Assembly: GCA_021234535.1 (NCBI GenBank)
Contig: CM037839.1
Location: 10,665,419 to 10,729,418 of the forward strand
Reading direction: 5' to 3'
Length of the DNA: 64,000 nucleotides
Source: Stichopus chloronotus
Lineage: Eukaryota > Echinodermata > Holothuroidea > Aspidochirotida > Stichopodidae
Shown here: one piece after another, positions 35,964-48,100 of the stretch
Numbering within the stretch: the stretch's first letter is position 1
Layout of the letters: each line of letters starts with the position of its first letter
The notes under the pieces: model-generated
What the model was told of the DNA's origin: nothing
What the model saw: only the letters and a program-made list of their open reading frames with translations
The model's database searches: none
Translations under genes and position numbers: made by a program

Positions 35964-38687
35964 ATGGAAACAGAAGAGATAACTTCAGTATCTGTAGCCG
36001 GTGAAAGAAAAGGAAAGGAAAGTCCTCGTCGCATCAAATCGTTTTCACCGAACAGAGGAGAGATGTTGGTATTGACGAACAATCAGGGAAGCGCCCTCCC
36101 AACATTAGGAAATCCAAAAAATTCAAGAGGAACCAGTGCATTTCTCAGTGTCGACAGAGAAGGGCACAGGCCACCACTGTCACCCATCAGTCCACGGAGA
36201 GTCAGGAAGGAAGTAAAACCTGATATTTTTAACATTGCACGAAATGACCAAAAAGACGAAAATGATAAGATGTGTAAGGAAGAGGACTCGCCCACTGTCT
36301 CATCTACCATCAGTTCAAGCTCGGCGGGAAACACAAATAATATCGTTCTACCTCCAATACAGCGTTCGGCACCGGATAAAATAGAAGAGGCCACTTACCC
36401 GTCCAAAGAGAGGGAGCCGGAGTCAACACATGAGGGTGACGTCAGGACGAAGCTTCCACCAACTTCTTCGATATTCCAACAAGCTCTCTTCGACCTAAAT
36501 ACTAGAAGGAAATCTTCACCGTCGGACCCCGGCGATTTGATGGTCAGGAGATCCTCTCTCACCTCCGCATTGATAAACATGGGAACGATACCCAAGCTCA
36601 ATTCTTTGCTGGAACCGATTAAGAAAGGCAGTCAGTCCATTCAAGCTGACGTCATCCTTGAAGACGAACAAGAGAAGGCGACAGACGTCGAAGGCCATTT
36701 GCAGCCATCATCTTCCGACGTAGCCCAGACCACGTCTATGAAGATACTTGGCGAAAACTACGGTGGCATGCCGCCGTTTCCGTCGGCTTCGAAGGAAACC
36801 AGAGTCGGACAAAGATGTCGATACCAGGGCACATTCATCAGAGGTAGACATGTTAAAGGGAAAGCAAGAAGTGATTTCCTGGGATGATGCGGTGACTTCT
36901 TGCACCCATGCCGCGAAGGCCGGTCTGTCTACTGGAGACAAACTGAGCAAGATCTCTTCGGTTCAGCAGAAAAGCCCAACAAACAATTACAGTGACGATA
37001 AAGGTAAATCACCGGCGTCTGTCGGCATCCTGACGCCAGGTGAGGCCCAGTTGAAGCCACTGACATACTGGAGACGAGCTAAAAGTGGAATAAGTCTGAA
37101 GACAGTCGGCCAAGTAACTCGGTAAGTGCACAATCAAGTTATACCGTGAGGCTACGTGGTTGTCGCAGTAAGTAACGGTTGCTGCAATAGCATAGTATAA
37201 AATATTTTTGGTTCTCATTGATCCATGCCATCCCTCCAATTTTATCATGTCTCATTGACAAGATATCAACGTAGGATCAAGTTCATCTAAGCACAATATC
37301 ATGATATAGCTATAGTGAAAGTTATTGTGTAACGTGGTACTTGAATAGCGTCTGCTTGCATCAATTTCTAGCACTTTCAAGTCGTTTAGGGCAAAATATT
37401 GTGACAGCCAGTAGTACTAGTGTAGCTACGGGTTACGTCAGTGACCCCTGTTCCTCCCACGTCCCGTGAAAATTCTGGAGTATGCAGTTTTATGCATTAT
37501 TCCTGTAGAGGGAAGAGAGATAGTTCAGAAAGTGATCTCCTCCGAAAGTCCACGGCGTCCAGTGCGCCCTTTCCCTGCCCGCTTAAATAATCCTGGTAGC
37601 GGTATCGCTGTGTGACATTCTTTCAGTGATAAGATCCCCAAAATTGCAGGAAACGTAGATATACACCAGTGATTGAAACAAATTTGCATGGCTGTCAAAG
37701 GAAAAGAAATATAGGTTGAAATGACTAACACATCAGAGACATCAAATGACACTTTCCTCGTTCTGTGACGTACGTAATATGATAGTTGAGTTTGAATAGG
37801 CACATGGGGTTGGGTTCTTTGGACTTCTAATCTTAGAATAGGTACATTTATGTTTGCAATCACACAGCCTCATGTCGGTGGCAAGTGCATCCTCACAGGC
37901 ACCAGGGGTCAGCAGTAAATCCAGCAGGATCCTCACAGTTTCGGAGGAGAGCAATACCAGGTTGATGAACAGGGAACGAAGGGACTCTCTCCAGCTGATT
38001 AACCAGACATTAAACGCCATCAGACTTGATAAAGAAGACCTGACGGAGATATGTGGATTCGATGAACTCAAGAATTGTAGGTATCTCAGGACGAATACTT
38101 GCAGCAAGTCCAAAAACAGAAAGAATAGTCTGTTGGGTTTTAACGAGATATGATTTGTGCAGCATCGCCCATCGAGTTTCAACAGGCAGGCATGAAATAA
38201 CAGACAGTGTGGAAAAAGGAAGTAAAGGCTTCCTCTGCTTTTATTTAATATTACTGTCTCTGTATGACATCAGTGGAACTAAATACTGAACGAGTGAAAT
38301 GGATCTCATGGTGAGCAATATTACGATGAATACCGTCAATGCCATACCTTAGTCACCATAGTAACAAAGTCTGCAAATATTACTACGTCCATAGCACTTA
38401 AAGTCATTGTATTATATGTATATATACATACATGGTAGTGGGTCTATATAGAGCTGAATTGCCTTTTTATAACCATAGCTTTACGGGTGAAACCAGTAAT
38501 TTATTATTAAGGTACCAATTATGTATTTATTTCTTATCCTTTTTTATGCTATATTTACTTGCTATTTTCATCTCTTGTTTATTTTTGGTTTAGCCGTTAT
38601 ACATCGCCATTAAATGAAAGCAAATTAGAACAATTGATATCATGTATTAGAACAAGAAACGTACATTTTCTCCAGGACCAAGTTTAA
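35964..38687 (+). CDS. Unknown, largely disordered protein; three exons, one-base frame break
   Basis: ATG at 35964 (GAGATGG, good Kozak). Exon 1 is 35964-37121 (donor CG/GTAAGT), exon 2 is 37868-38080, and a tentative exon 3, 38594-38687, ends in TAA. Exon phases agree (2, 2). The first ~260 residues read in one frame and the last ~110 of exon 1 in the next; both frames are open only between 36742 and 36884, so one extra base lies there. The protein is Ser/Pro/Lys-rich with PKA-type motifs RRKSS and RRSSL, then KPLTYWRRAKSGISLKTV, then a helical segment in exon 2 (RDSLQLINQTLNAI). I recognise no domain. The break may be a sequencing or assembly error or a real lesion. Confidence 0.6.
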
Positions 38688-40600
38688 AAGATGTGTTAAC
38701 GACTTACGTAGAGAGTAACTGGGATACTAGAATTGCACAAACCTGCCACCCAAACAAACAGTTTTTTTTTCAATCAAGCTGCCAAATTGTTGCCTTTGAA
38801 TTTGTCGAGGTGCGCTCACTAGGCTGCAATCCCGCCATCTATTATCATTCTCTTTAAACTAACTGTATGAACGGAAGCAAATGCTTGTAACAACGGTGAC
38901 TACAAACTTCGAGAGTGCACGAAGGTGGGCATGAGAGTAGGCGGAGGTCGTGGGGTACAAATAACTGGCAGACTAGAGTTCCGCGACACCAGTGCGGCTG
39001 AACTTGACTGCACTTTTTTTTAGCGAGACCTGTGACTACTGAATCTGAATCAGTGGACGGGTATGACATTTCATTTTGCAAAAAGGGGACATTATCTTGT
39101 TTGAATTGATTATACATACTATTTGAAATATATATTATTTGTTTTGAATCGCTTTAGTTTAGATAGATAATATATTCATTATCTTCACCGGTCATCTCGT
39201 TTCCTTTCTTTTTTTTTTTTTTGCTGTTCAAGTGGGGACCCACGCCACTCCCCGGACCGCGTTTCCCAGCGGGCAGTATAGGTCGACTGCTTATGGATTA
39301 AAGCATTTGATTACGAGAACTCATTCACTGGTTTCCCCGTCTTGAAGACCGAACTTCCACCATTCATCATCAAAATTGAATCCTCTCCATAATGGTCGCC
39401 TCACGTGATGTGTTAAGCCTTATATTCAAGTCCTATAGCCCCTCCCACCCCCAAGGTTCCAATTCACGTGACTAATCCTTAGTAACTGTTTCTTGAGTGG
39501 CATTTCATAGTCCTTGAGAAGGCACTAATTGAATGATAAAGAATGTAGATCATTTAAACTGTGGGGTTTCAGCACGATACATAATGTTATTGAATAAAAC
39601 CATGACCCCATATATTCTGGTAACACGGAATACGCTGGCGTGGTTCACATGGGAGCAATAGGAAGACGGATCCAAGTCCAGTTGTAGTTAATTTACTTCT
39701 GAAAGTTCAATATATTGCAGTTAATTCCGTAATATTTATCGAATTTTCATAACCTTTTTATCCATCTTTGGGTGGAGCCATGGAACCGCTTTTCCACACT
39801 TCCATCCGCCAGTACAAGAGAGAGTGCCTCCCTGAGATTTTTAGCATGCTATACGAGCAGAGTTATTAACATTTAGTGCCTACGGGTACAGTCCCGACAA
39901 TCTTAAGAAAAAGCTCTTCAAAAGATGAAATTAACTTTTTGACAAAATGCAACTTGAGAAAAACAGGATCCAAATCCACCGAGTTAGGTACCTCATCCGA
40001 TCCGGCATCGTCTTTCTTTTACACGATTTTTATGGTTGGGAACAGACTAGACATAGCCTAGCTAGCCTGAGACACACGTACCCGTCCTAGCCGGCCATGC
40101 AAACTTAAAGGACGCAATGCGCCTACGTTTAAGTGTGTAGAAGTTGCCTGCCCGTCAAAGTATTCCCTACACAAATAATCATTCCGCGTGCGTCAAAGAT
40201 TTTCAGAGCATAGAAATCGAGACCCTAATAGTATTTCGATGCGTCAGAGTTCCTTTATTGCTCTGATCAGGTGTGCCGCCATTCTGGGCGTTTTCTAAGT
40301 TCTAAGGAGCACGTCGTGATCGTATGCGTGATTCTATATTTTTTTTTCTGCCTTAACGTACGTACTGTAAATGTCTCACGCCAGGCCTTGTCTAGTGTTG
40401 CTAATACATACTGAATGACGATACTATTAAATAAGACATTGTTAACAGACATAATCGCTCAGCCCAAAACGTGTCTGAATAGAATAAAATACTACGTCGC
40501 AGTGAATGCAAAAGCAATGATGCAATAAATTACTGTACGTTGACACCTTGTACTACCAGAACCTACCGCACTGTTTAGCATGTGCCGTGAACTTTGACCT
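38688..40600. other. Intergenic stretch
   Basis: AT-rich sequence with no recognisable exon. A T run lies near 39208-39222 and short open frames have no domain. Exon 3 of the upstream gene is tentative, so part of this could be its 3' untranslated region. Confidence 0.4.
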
Positions 40601-41480
40601 ATGACGTCATCGATTGCATGGACACTTAATCTCATACTAAGGGACCTAACGACCCAGTTTGAAGTTCATTTGACTTACTGACTCAAGAAAAATCGCACTA
40701 CACTTTTTAAAAACATTTTGTCGATTTGAGATTTGACCTTAAATTTTGACGAGGAACTTTAGACCACGGGTCTATTTTGGATCAAGAAGTACCGCAAAAA
40801 GGATTTTCACTTATTTGACCTTGACCTCAAAAACACCTGAAACATGAATTTTAGATAAATATTTGGATGTCTCATCAAAATAGCCATTTTGGATCAAGAA
40901 ATACGGCACAAATAAACATTTTCAGAACAAATCTTGTATACCAGTGATATCTTTGAAAGTCCCATGAAAATAGCCATTTTAAATCCAGAAATACAGCAAA
41001 CCATTTTAAATAAGTTGACCTGTAACCTCTGACTTTCATGCTCTGCCTTTAAATTTTGATGGAAGACACAACTTCAGACCATGGGTCGCTTACCAACAAA
41101 CTTTGATCTTCATCACCGTCAATGCAGTCTAGGAGTTGCAGACGCAACGTTTTCAGGGTCAACTTTGACCTTTGATCTCTCATCTTGACCTTTGACCTAA
41201 AAACACACAAAGACATGATTTTTAGACAAAATCTTGTATAGCCTATCCGTGATATATTTGAAGGTCCAATGTAGATAGCCATTAGGATTACAAGATAAGG
41301 CAAATAAAAGATTTTCACTCATTTGACATCTGACCTTTGGCCTTATATTTTGGTGAGAGATATAACTTCAGACCCTGGGATACCTAACTACCAAATTTGA
41401 CCTTTATTGACATTGCGGTCTAGGAGCAGTTACTTTCGAAATTGACATTTTCTCACACACACACACACAAACATACACGG
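40600..41480. repeat. Complex repeat rich in TGACCT half-sites
   Basis: Two to three diverged units of roughly 300-400 bp. Shared phrases are ACTT(C/T)AGACC..GGG (about 40755, 41072, 41368), ATAGCCATTTT..AT(C)AAGAAATAC (40883, 40973, 41275) and TTGACCT runs. A perfect TGACCTTTGACCT lies at 41186-41198. A CA microsatellite (41453-41469) closes the region. Confidence 0.7.
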
Positions 41481-43739
41481 CACTTCACATGTTTTGGCCC
41501 TTTCCCGCTAGACCGCCCTTGAATAAAAAAATCAAACATACAAAATGTTACCATGGCAACTGTTGCTGTAGCAACTGAGAAAGTCACAGTGCTCGCTAAA
41601 CATCAAGCAGCTACGATATTTCATGAAATGCACTACATGCATAGGGATGAGATAAAAATGAAGAAATGATTCATTCCTCCTTAACAGGTAGCTTATTCCA
41701 ATTTAATTTGATTTTCCAGTTAACAGCTTACACCCCAGCCAACTGCGAGAGAAAAATAGACGATTTCGGAACGACGCCTTTTCCATATACAATAATAAGA
41801 TTCGCACACGTTCCTTTGTGAAGTTCTTCAGGTCTCTTTTTTCAACAAACTTTCACCTCCGGTTTGTTTGACATTACCATCTGAAACTGTGTTAATTTCA
41901 CAAAAACACCGAGAGAGAAGACAAAAAATTTCACTTACGAAATCATTTTATTTTTAACTTATGCAATCTGCTCTGCTCTACTGTCGCAGGAATACCATAA
42001 TCAACCTTTCACTGGTGGCAAGATTACCCGTGCCAGGTGTGACATTCATCTAGCATTGATAGACACATTTCTTCCACTGCGAGTAAAACACCAACTCACC
42101 ACTCACTGGGCATGTATCCTTGAACAAGGGAGTTGTTGCATGACTGCTTGACACAGAGAGTTGCCACTCCCTGCCAGAGCCAGTAGGAAATTTGCCTAGG
42201 GAGAACTACACCAAATGTAACTGCTCAAAAATGGAGAAATCTGTTTACAAGCTACATTGAAAATATTTTCATAACAATGTTTTAGTTGGAGCCTACAAAC
42301 AGAGATGTAAGATCAAGTTAATGAGTGCACCAATAAATTAAGATAACATATAAATAAGAGTTTTAGAGACAAAAAATTAAAAATGTTCACATCATCATGT
42401 TTCAACCCGCTATTCAACCACACAGTCGAATACACTTCACCGATTATCATGAATCATTGTTCCAGCTAAATTTTTTCAAGCTAATGTAGCCAATCTCATC
42501 ATTAATCATACTTACAAAAACAAAATACATGATCATGCATATATGATCCCAATAGACAGCATTGGCAGTATATCTCACATGTGATGGCGAGACTATATAG
42601 GGCGATGAAAAGTTACGGAAAAGCAAAGCGACACAAGATTCATCACTCGATCAATGATAGATAAATTATCCGAGAATAGATTGCAAGGATATCTGAAAAG
42701 AGGTCTTTGTGAATTGGCTGGTTCATGACAAAGGGTAAATTGCAATGAATACTTCTAGGCTAAAACTGTCCAAAATAAAGATAACACTAGCATTTATTCA
42801 GAGTTGTCGATGATTACATCCAGTGTACTGACTTTTTCTAAAAGCTTCCTCTAGTCTTCATCTGCGATGCCCCTAACCCCCCCCCCCCCCTTACTCAAGA
42901 ATTAAATACACCCCCATCAAATGTATCTACCTCATTTTACGAGAACTGAACTGAGGAGACAGCTTTACTATCAATACATTCACATGTTTACAAGCTGACA
43001 TGTAAAGACACACATGGGTGGTCAGAGTGATAATCTTGTGTGTTAAAAGGGCAACCAAGAAAAAAAATTCCTTGATTTCACAGACGAAGATCTGTTTAGA
43101 TTTTGAGGGGACGTAGCTATATGGTGTGAGTGAAAAATATGTGGTAGATCCCATGTTTTGGCTCAAAATCAGGCAATTTGGAGCATTCTAGAGACAGATC
43201 ACATATTACATTGTACCTCTATAAGTTAGGGAGAGAGCTATCTGACATTATGTCCCCCCACTGAAAAAAAAAATTGGGGAACATTTTTCTCCCTGAACTG
43301 TCATCCCTGCTCATGTGTGACAGTTTTTCTTAATGAAAACCACCTTTCAGAGAACATTTAAAAGGAGAAATTCTCTTCTAAGTAATCTTGCCATGCAACA
43401 TTCATCAGCCAACATGAAATGAGATTTTAAAAATACAAAGAAGAGTGAATATGGCACAGACTCCTGGTTGTGCTGAGTTGCAGTAACATGAACTGTTTTT
43501 GTATGCAGCCTGCCATATGGGCACACACATGCTTCTACTGAGCAAAGTTGATTTGTTTTGTTTTGTTCTCGCAGAGAAAGGAGGGCATCGATAAGGTAAG
43601 GTTTTAGGAACCAGAGAGAACATGAAAACTACAATCTCAACAATAAGAATACTAAGTCCAAAACAGGTACTGGCCAATTGAGATTCAATAACACCTTTAC
43701 ATCACATCATGTAGTAAGTATGTTATCACATAAATGAAA

Positions 43740-45110
43740 GATTTGTATGTACAGTAACATGAATGCTGATATGGCCTTAGGTGCTAGCCACAAACTAATA
43801 AATATATGACAATAGGTTACACTGGTACTTAATGTCATAAAATATCCTGATCTTCTTATGATCTAACAATAGATTTGTATGTCAAATGAATGCTGATGTA
43901 AGGTCACATTATACCATATAACAATAGTATGTAATATATGATATTAGGTCATTGAGCATCCTATCCCTCTTGCTTCATAAAAATGGTTTGTATATCACAA
44001 AAATGTTGATACCATGTACAATGAGATCAACTTTATTAAACTCAACTGAGTACATCAGAGTATAAATATAATTTGGTGTAATGAATCTGTGCAAAATCAC
44101 CTTATACAGTCACAAACTATCATGTGACCAGGTATCTGCCATTAATTAACATGCAGTAACAGAATTATTGATGTTTTCTACTAACCACTGGCACATGTGA
44201 CACTAATGTTGTATCATTATGACTTAAGTCCCTTTAATCACATGACAAAAGGTTTTGTACATCAAGCTACTCCAGTGTTGGTGTCGCACTAGCAGTATCC
44301 TACTTTCATTTAAATTTGAGTTGTAAATTTTTAAAAAAATCCTAATAGCCATTGAATGTAACATCCCACCATCACACAGCGATCATCAGACAAATTCATT
44401 TCTGATTTTTAACTTCATGCAGTATTGCTAGGTTTATCACACTCCATGGACTCGTGTGGTAACCCGTTTGTCATCAATTGTTAGCACATTCTCAAATGCT
44501 GCGAGATATCTCTTCAACCTGACAATGACTTACAAAATATCATGCCAGTGTATTTCCAAAACCACATCACATGAAAACTCTGACAAGCATATTACATGGT
44601 AATTGGGTTATACTGGGACTGTTCAGTGTTGTGCATCAGTGTTACAAGTGACTTGACATTTTGCGACACAAGCACCATGGAATGACCATATCTCATGGAA
44701 TCCTATCGCCATGTGGCGTGATATGCCGTCACATATGTATCACACGATATCCACCTCGCACCAATCTGCGGCGATCATTTGACATGATACTAATATGTTA
44801 CCATATATCCACCATGCAGTGATTTTATCTGATACCACCCAGTTAAAATGCCACAGTGAGCATATCCCACATGACCCCCCTATGATGTGACATAAAAAAA
44901 ACCCATCCCATGTGTATCATGACATAACCATCACTCAGTACTCCCCTATCATGTGACATGGTATGTCATTACATATGTGACATGCACTGATCACATCTCA
45001 TACCACCCTTGTTACCATGTGACACAACATTATATTACACACAAAAAAAAACGTACTAACTATACATCACAGTCTCCTGTCACCATGTGACACCATATCT
45101 GAAATGATTT
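43740..45110. repeat. Degenerate repeat with CATGTGAC motifs, beside the YIPF1/2 3' end
   Basis: CATGTGAC or its complement recurs (about 44123, 44197, 44952, 45017 and 45084), with many CACATATGTG, ATCACATG and ATGACAT variants. It starts 60 bp past the YIPF stop codon in the gene's direction and so may lie in its 3' untranslated region. The unit length is irregular. Confidence 0.5.
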
Positions 45111-45173
45111 TCATGTAAACTTTGTCCCAAACCGTTCCCTTGTCAAGGTCTTCAGAGCACATTGAAAGGCAAA

Positions 45174-48100
45174 TCATGGACTTGACTTATTTTGAAGTGG
45201 TTGGAGGGGTTGTGCGGCGGGTGCGACAGGTGTGATGGGTACGGTGGGCTCGACGTCCTTGTCAGCAAAATGGAAGAAAAACATCTGCAAAGAAAACAAT
45301 AATACAGACATTAATAGACAAAAACACACGTCACTTTAATTTTTATCATTTCTGTCCCTATTTCATGCCGCTAGAATCAAATACATTTGTTTAGCCAAAG
45401 TTCACAGGGAAAATGCTGAATTGTTGAGTGAAATCTATAACGTGGGTATACCTTACAGTATTAGTTTATGGAATCCATCATATGGTAAACAAATCATGAA
45501 GCCTGTAAGTCATGTAGAAGGGCATCTTCTACTGTGTCATGCTTGGCTTGTCACAGATCTCATCATGTTACTAAACTGCATGTGCATCATAGATCCCCGT
45601 AATATGTCAACGACCAGTTGGAAAAACTATGGCTAAATTGAGCTTCTCAGTTTTTAGCCTCATGCACAGATTCGATTAAAACACAATTTATCGGAAGGAG
45701 AATACTCACAGGGATTAATTGAGTTGATATTGTTTATTTTGTGACGAGTTTGACGGAAATTGTTGCATGCCAATACTTCTAATAAGCCTGAATAAAGTCA
45801 TGAAGCTATTGCTACAAATACTGAAAATGTGAGAAAAGGGATACTTTATTAACAGGAGTTGCTTGTGGTTAATACCCTACTTCAAAAAGTGTCTGGTCAC
45901 AAATTTGTGACAAGTGACTTTAATCATTCATAATTACTGAATCATTGTCGCTTCAGTTGTGTGTCAGATTTCTGAATCCCATACTTGACCATTTACCATT
46001 AATTATGAGCACTGCTTAACAGATGGTACACAATATCATGAATTCTGTGAACCAATTCAATGAGGTTTCAAATCAACTTCAGTTTTGCCTCGTGTGAAAT
46101 CTGCATTCAAAATTCTGATTTCAGTGCAGAAGACTGAAAAAGTGGTTCTATTCCCAAAAGGATAAAAGCTTTTGGGTGAATCAGGTAAAAAGTTTGTGGG
46201 TAAAAAATGGCTAGACCATGAATAACGCACAGTCACCTGACTGTAATGGACCAATGGGAGTTGAGGATTCTTACCAAGTATGAATGGAGATCAGATAAGA
46301 CCATTTCTCAAACAGCATTGCCACTAGCATGAAAAGTACACTTGAAAACATTGTAGGGCAGGTTTTCCCCATAACGTACCATGGAGTGTCCCATTGGGAA
46401 ATACTGATTGCCATCCTGTGAGAGGTATAAAGAAATGTACCCTTCCCTTATACCCCCTTGATTTTTTTCTCTTTTTTTTAGTTTTTGAAAAGGGACTCAG
46501 AAGAAAATGGCGTAGAGTTTGTTCACTTTCCTAGCCAAAAGTTTTAACAAAACATCCAATTTTCAAGGGCAAATTATAAAACTCCATTTTGAGGGAACTT
46601 TCAAAACAAGTTTTGTAAAAGAGCTTTTTTTCTTAAACAATGTTCTGTCGTTGGACCCCCCATTTGAGGAAGTCTGCACGAGGGCATAGTCTTCTATCAT
46701 GTGATATTCAATCCAAGTCTGCAATTTGTGATGGAGGGTTTTCTCAACATGGCTAATACTGATCTCAAATCACCTCAACTAGAACTATGGATTTTGGGGC
46801 ATGGAAAGTGGCTCTGAGGCAACAATATGAGAGGCATTTATGAGGCATATGTATTCCAAGATTTCTCTAAATCAATCACTAGGCTCAAAGCATGGCTCAA
46901 GAAGCAAATCCACACCTATGCAAATGCCAATACATGACACAAGCATGCAAACCAGACGGAAAGTCTTTACAGCGGTTCTTTGCCTCAAATTACATGACAG
47001 TGACAGCCCTAAATATGATTAGAGAGTTGAGGAGCGTGGAGAGGTTGGTTTTGATGTATACCCTAGCCTGGCAATCCTGATGTAATCAACAAAAAAGTGA
47101 AAAAGTGATGTTGCATCTCCGAAAATACACTGACATTCATTCACACTAAAATATCAAATAAGCTGTCCACTCCCAATCCCATAAATTCCAATTCAATATT
47201 ACAAGAGGCTGAATTGTCTATTTGAACATTCTGAACTTGAACTGTCTACTTGAACCTCCCCCCCCCGGACCAAGGGGAATTAACTTACTGCAGTGAACAA
47301 ACAGTGTTTATACAGTAACCTTCCCCTGACCAGGGGGAATTAACCTACAGTAGTGAACAAACTGTGTCTATTGTGAAAGTGAGAAGAGAGTGAATATCCA
47401 AAATGTCCACCAGGCCACTACTGGTCGGCAAACAACTGTCTGGGCCGGCTTATCATTTTGCGGTCTGCAAAATAAAACTAAAATCTTTGAGCGAAGCACC
47501 GCTTACTAAAACACTTTGTGCTTTCTTGCTACACATTGGCAACCTGATCACGGTGCCGCTCCAGTGGTGAAAGACGTTGACTGAAAAACACATACTTAAA
47601 ATTACTGAAGAAAAGTATTCATGTACGAATCTTGGTGACAGCAAGGCATTAACAAGATGATATTTTTTACACTTTTTCGTTTCCTGACATTACTCACGGT
47701 GCAAACTTCTCAAACAATCTCACAGGTTCTCAAGGTGAAGAAGTGTTATAAATGGTTACCATTTTTTTCATTGCTTACCTAAATTTAGCTTTGAGATCTT
47801 TAGTCTCTGAGATTTTAAGACATTTCACAAAGCTAAAAGATCTTCCTGTCATCTTTAAGTGACATTGAGCGACATTGACAACTGGACAGGAAATTTGGCT
47901 GCAAACCAAAAACATGGAAAACTGTAACTTACAAAAAATGCTGCAGCAAACGCAAGCTGCAACAGGGCCAAGCAGATCAATGTTATAATACGGATCTTCT
48001 TTTCATCTTTTTCTAAGCCCTGCCACAAGGAGGACAAGAGAACGTATCCAGCGAGTCCAGAGGTTATGAAAACAACACTCCCAATGACTGCAAGACTGGG

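Noticed and set aside
36763..36802. A 40-bp GT..AG segment that would repair the frame break as a tiny intron
   Set aside because: It is far shorter than any other intron here and has no pyrimidine tract; a single-base indel is more likely.
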